Below are positions 63,484-64,000 of a stretch of 64,000 nt of DNA, piece after piece. The position numbers and the translations under genes were made by a program. Each line of letters opens with the position of its first letter. The first letter of the stretch is position 1. Origin of the DNA: Barnesiella viscericola DSM 18177 (GTDB lineage: Bacteria; Bacteroidota; Bacteroidia; Bacteroidales; Barnesiellaceae); the NCBI RefSeq assembly GCF_000512915.1, contig NZ_CP007034.1:2418001-2482000 (forward strand). Direction: 5' to 3'. Under the pieces are notes generated by a model. The model saw only the letters and a program-made list of their open reading frames with translations, was not told where the DNA came from and did not search any database.

Positions 63484-64000
63484 AACGTGTACATTATATT
63501 CACAATTACCTGCTCAATCCGCAGCATCCGGTTACGGTAAACCTTATAGGTGCCGGCGGCACGGGTTCACAGGTCCTTACAAATCTCGCCCGGCTCGATG
63601 TGACACTTAGGGCATTGAACCATCCCGGTCTATTCGTGACAGTCTATGACCCGGACATAGTTACCGAGGCCAATATCGGGCGTCAACTTTTCGGTTGGTC
63701 GGATATCGGGCTGAACAAGGCACAGTGTCTGGTGACACGGATAAACAATTTCTTCGGGAATGACTGGACTGCAATCCCGGACTTATATCCTGTATGTCCC
63801 AAGGATGTACGAAAGAATAATCTTGCCAATATCACAATTACATGCACCGACAATGTGAAATCTCGTATGAATTTATGGAAAGTGCTGAAAGCGATACAGG
63901 AATCAGACTACACCAATCATGGTACACCGATATATTGGCTCGACTTTGGCAATTCGCAGTCAAGCGGACAGGTTGTATTGGGAACTGTGCCAAGAAAAAT
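63480..64000 (+). CDS. PRTRC ThiF/E1-like protein (cut by window edge)
   Basis: About 173 residues visible. VNLIGAGGTGSQVLTNLARL is the nucleotide-binding Gly motif and VYDPDIVTEANIGRQLF the E1/ThiF adenylation region, followed by TCTDNVKSRMNLW. Such enzymes adenylate the C-terminal glycine of a ubiquitin-like partner. Overlaps PRTRC-B by four bases and continues past 64000. Confidence 0.9.
   Translation, partial: MKRVHYIHNYLLNPQHPVTVNLIGAGGTGSQVLTNLARLDVTLRALNHPGLFVTVYDPDIVTEANIGRQLFGWSDIGLNKAQCLVTRINNFFGNDWTAIPDLYPVCPKDVRKNNLANITITCTDNVKSRMNLWKVLKAIQESDYTNHGTPIYWLDFGNSQSSGQVVLGTVPRK

Noticed and set aside
1-64000. CRISPR arrays, tRNA or rRNA genes, insertion sequences, retrons
   Set aside because: I found no regularly spaced identical repeats, no tRNA-like or rRNA segments, no transposase and no reverse transcriptase.

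Overview
The window reads as a Bacteroidales chromosome carrying most of an integrative conjugative element (ICE) of the CTnDOT-like tra/mob type. Support: a type IX secretion sortase (PorU) next to a protein with a type IX C-terminal signal, Bacteroidetes promoters of the form TTTG-N19/20-TAnnTTTG, and tra gene families known from Bacteroidales conjugative transposons. I cannot name the genus; a type IX-competent gut or oral Bacteroidales such as a Barnesiella or Parabacteroides relative would fit.

Layout. 1-8700: GC-rich, apparently chromosomal genes (two AraC-type regulators around a CMD-cupin protein, a DUF362 protein, PorU, and a divergently transcribed type IX cargo protein). 8700-15904: AT-rich tripartite RND efflux operon (adaptor, pump, TolC-like channel, small winged-helix protein) with a divergent AraC regulator. 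15960-64000: the mobile element. From left to right it holds a methylase-helicase module (16.1-21.0 kb); an ArdA-led run of small uncharacterised proteins (21.2-27.0 kb); DUF4120, a DUF932-like protein and DUF1848 (27.3-29.7 kb); a leftward transfer operon traE-traQ plus lysozyme (40.4-29.8 kb); an inserted DUF4377 lipoprotein; traA/B/D-like genes (43.2-41.2 kb); an oriT-like region with mobA, relaxase and coupling protein (43.2-47.6 kb); small genes and an AAA ATPase (47.8-50.2 kb); a DUF3945/DUF4099/topoisomerase III operon (51.0-55.3 kb); a nitrosative-stress cargo module (55.5-59.7 kb: Nim-like flavoprotein, YgbA-type protein, cupin, membrane proteins, Hcp, DUF488); and the start of a PRTRC cassette with a ThiF/E1-like protein, cut by the window edge. 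No integrase, tRNA, rRNA or CRISPR array was seen, so the element ends are not fixed.

The most striking structure is a family of seven intergenic palindromes of about 155-181 bp (15962, 21065, 27078, 47628, 50476, 55351, 59873). Their outer arms differ in sequence from copy to copy yet each pairs with its own partner arm (covariation), while a short core is conserved. They fall at nearly every boundary between functional modules of the element, which suggests a folded-DNA or RNA function. A second shared signal is a 20-bp-period tandem motif about 90 nt upstream of both the traE operon and the DUF3945-topB operon, a candidate common operator.
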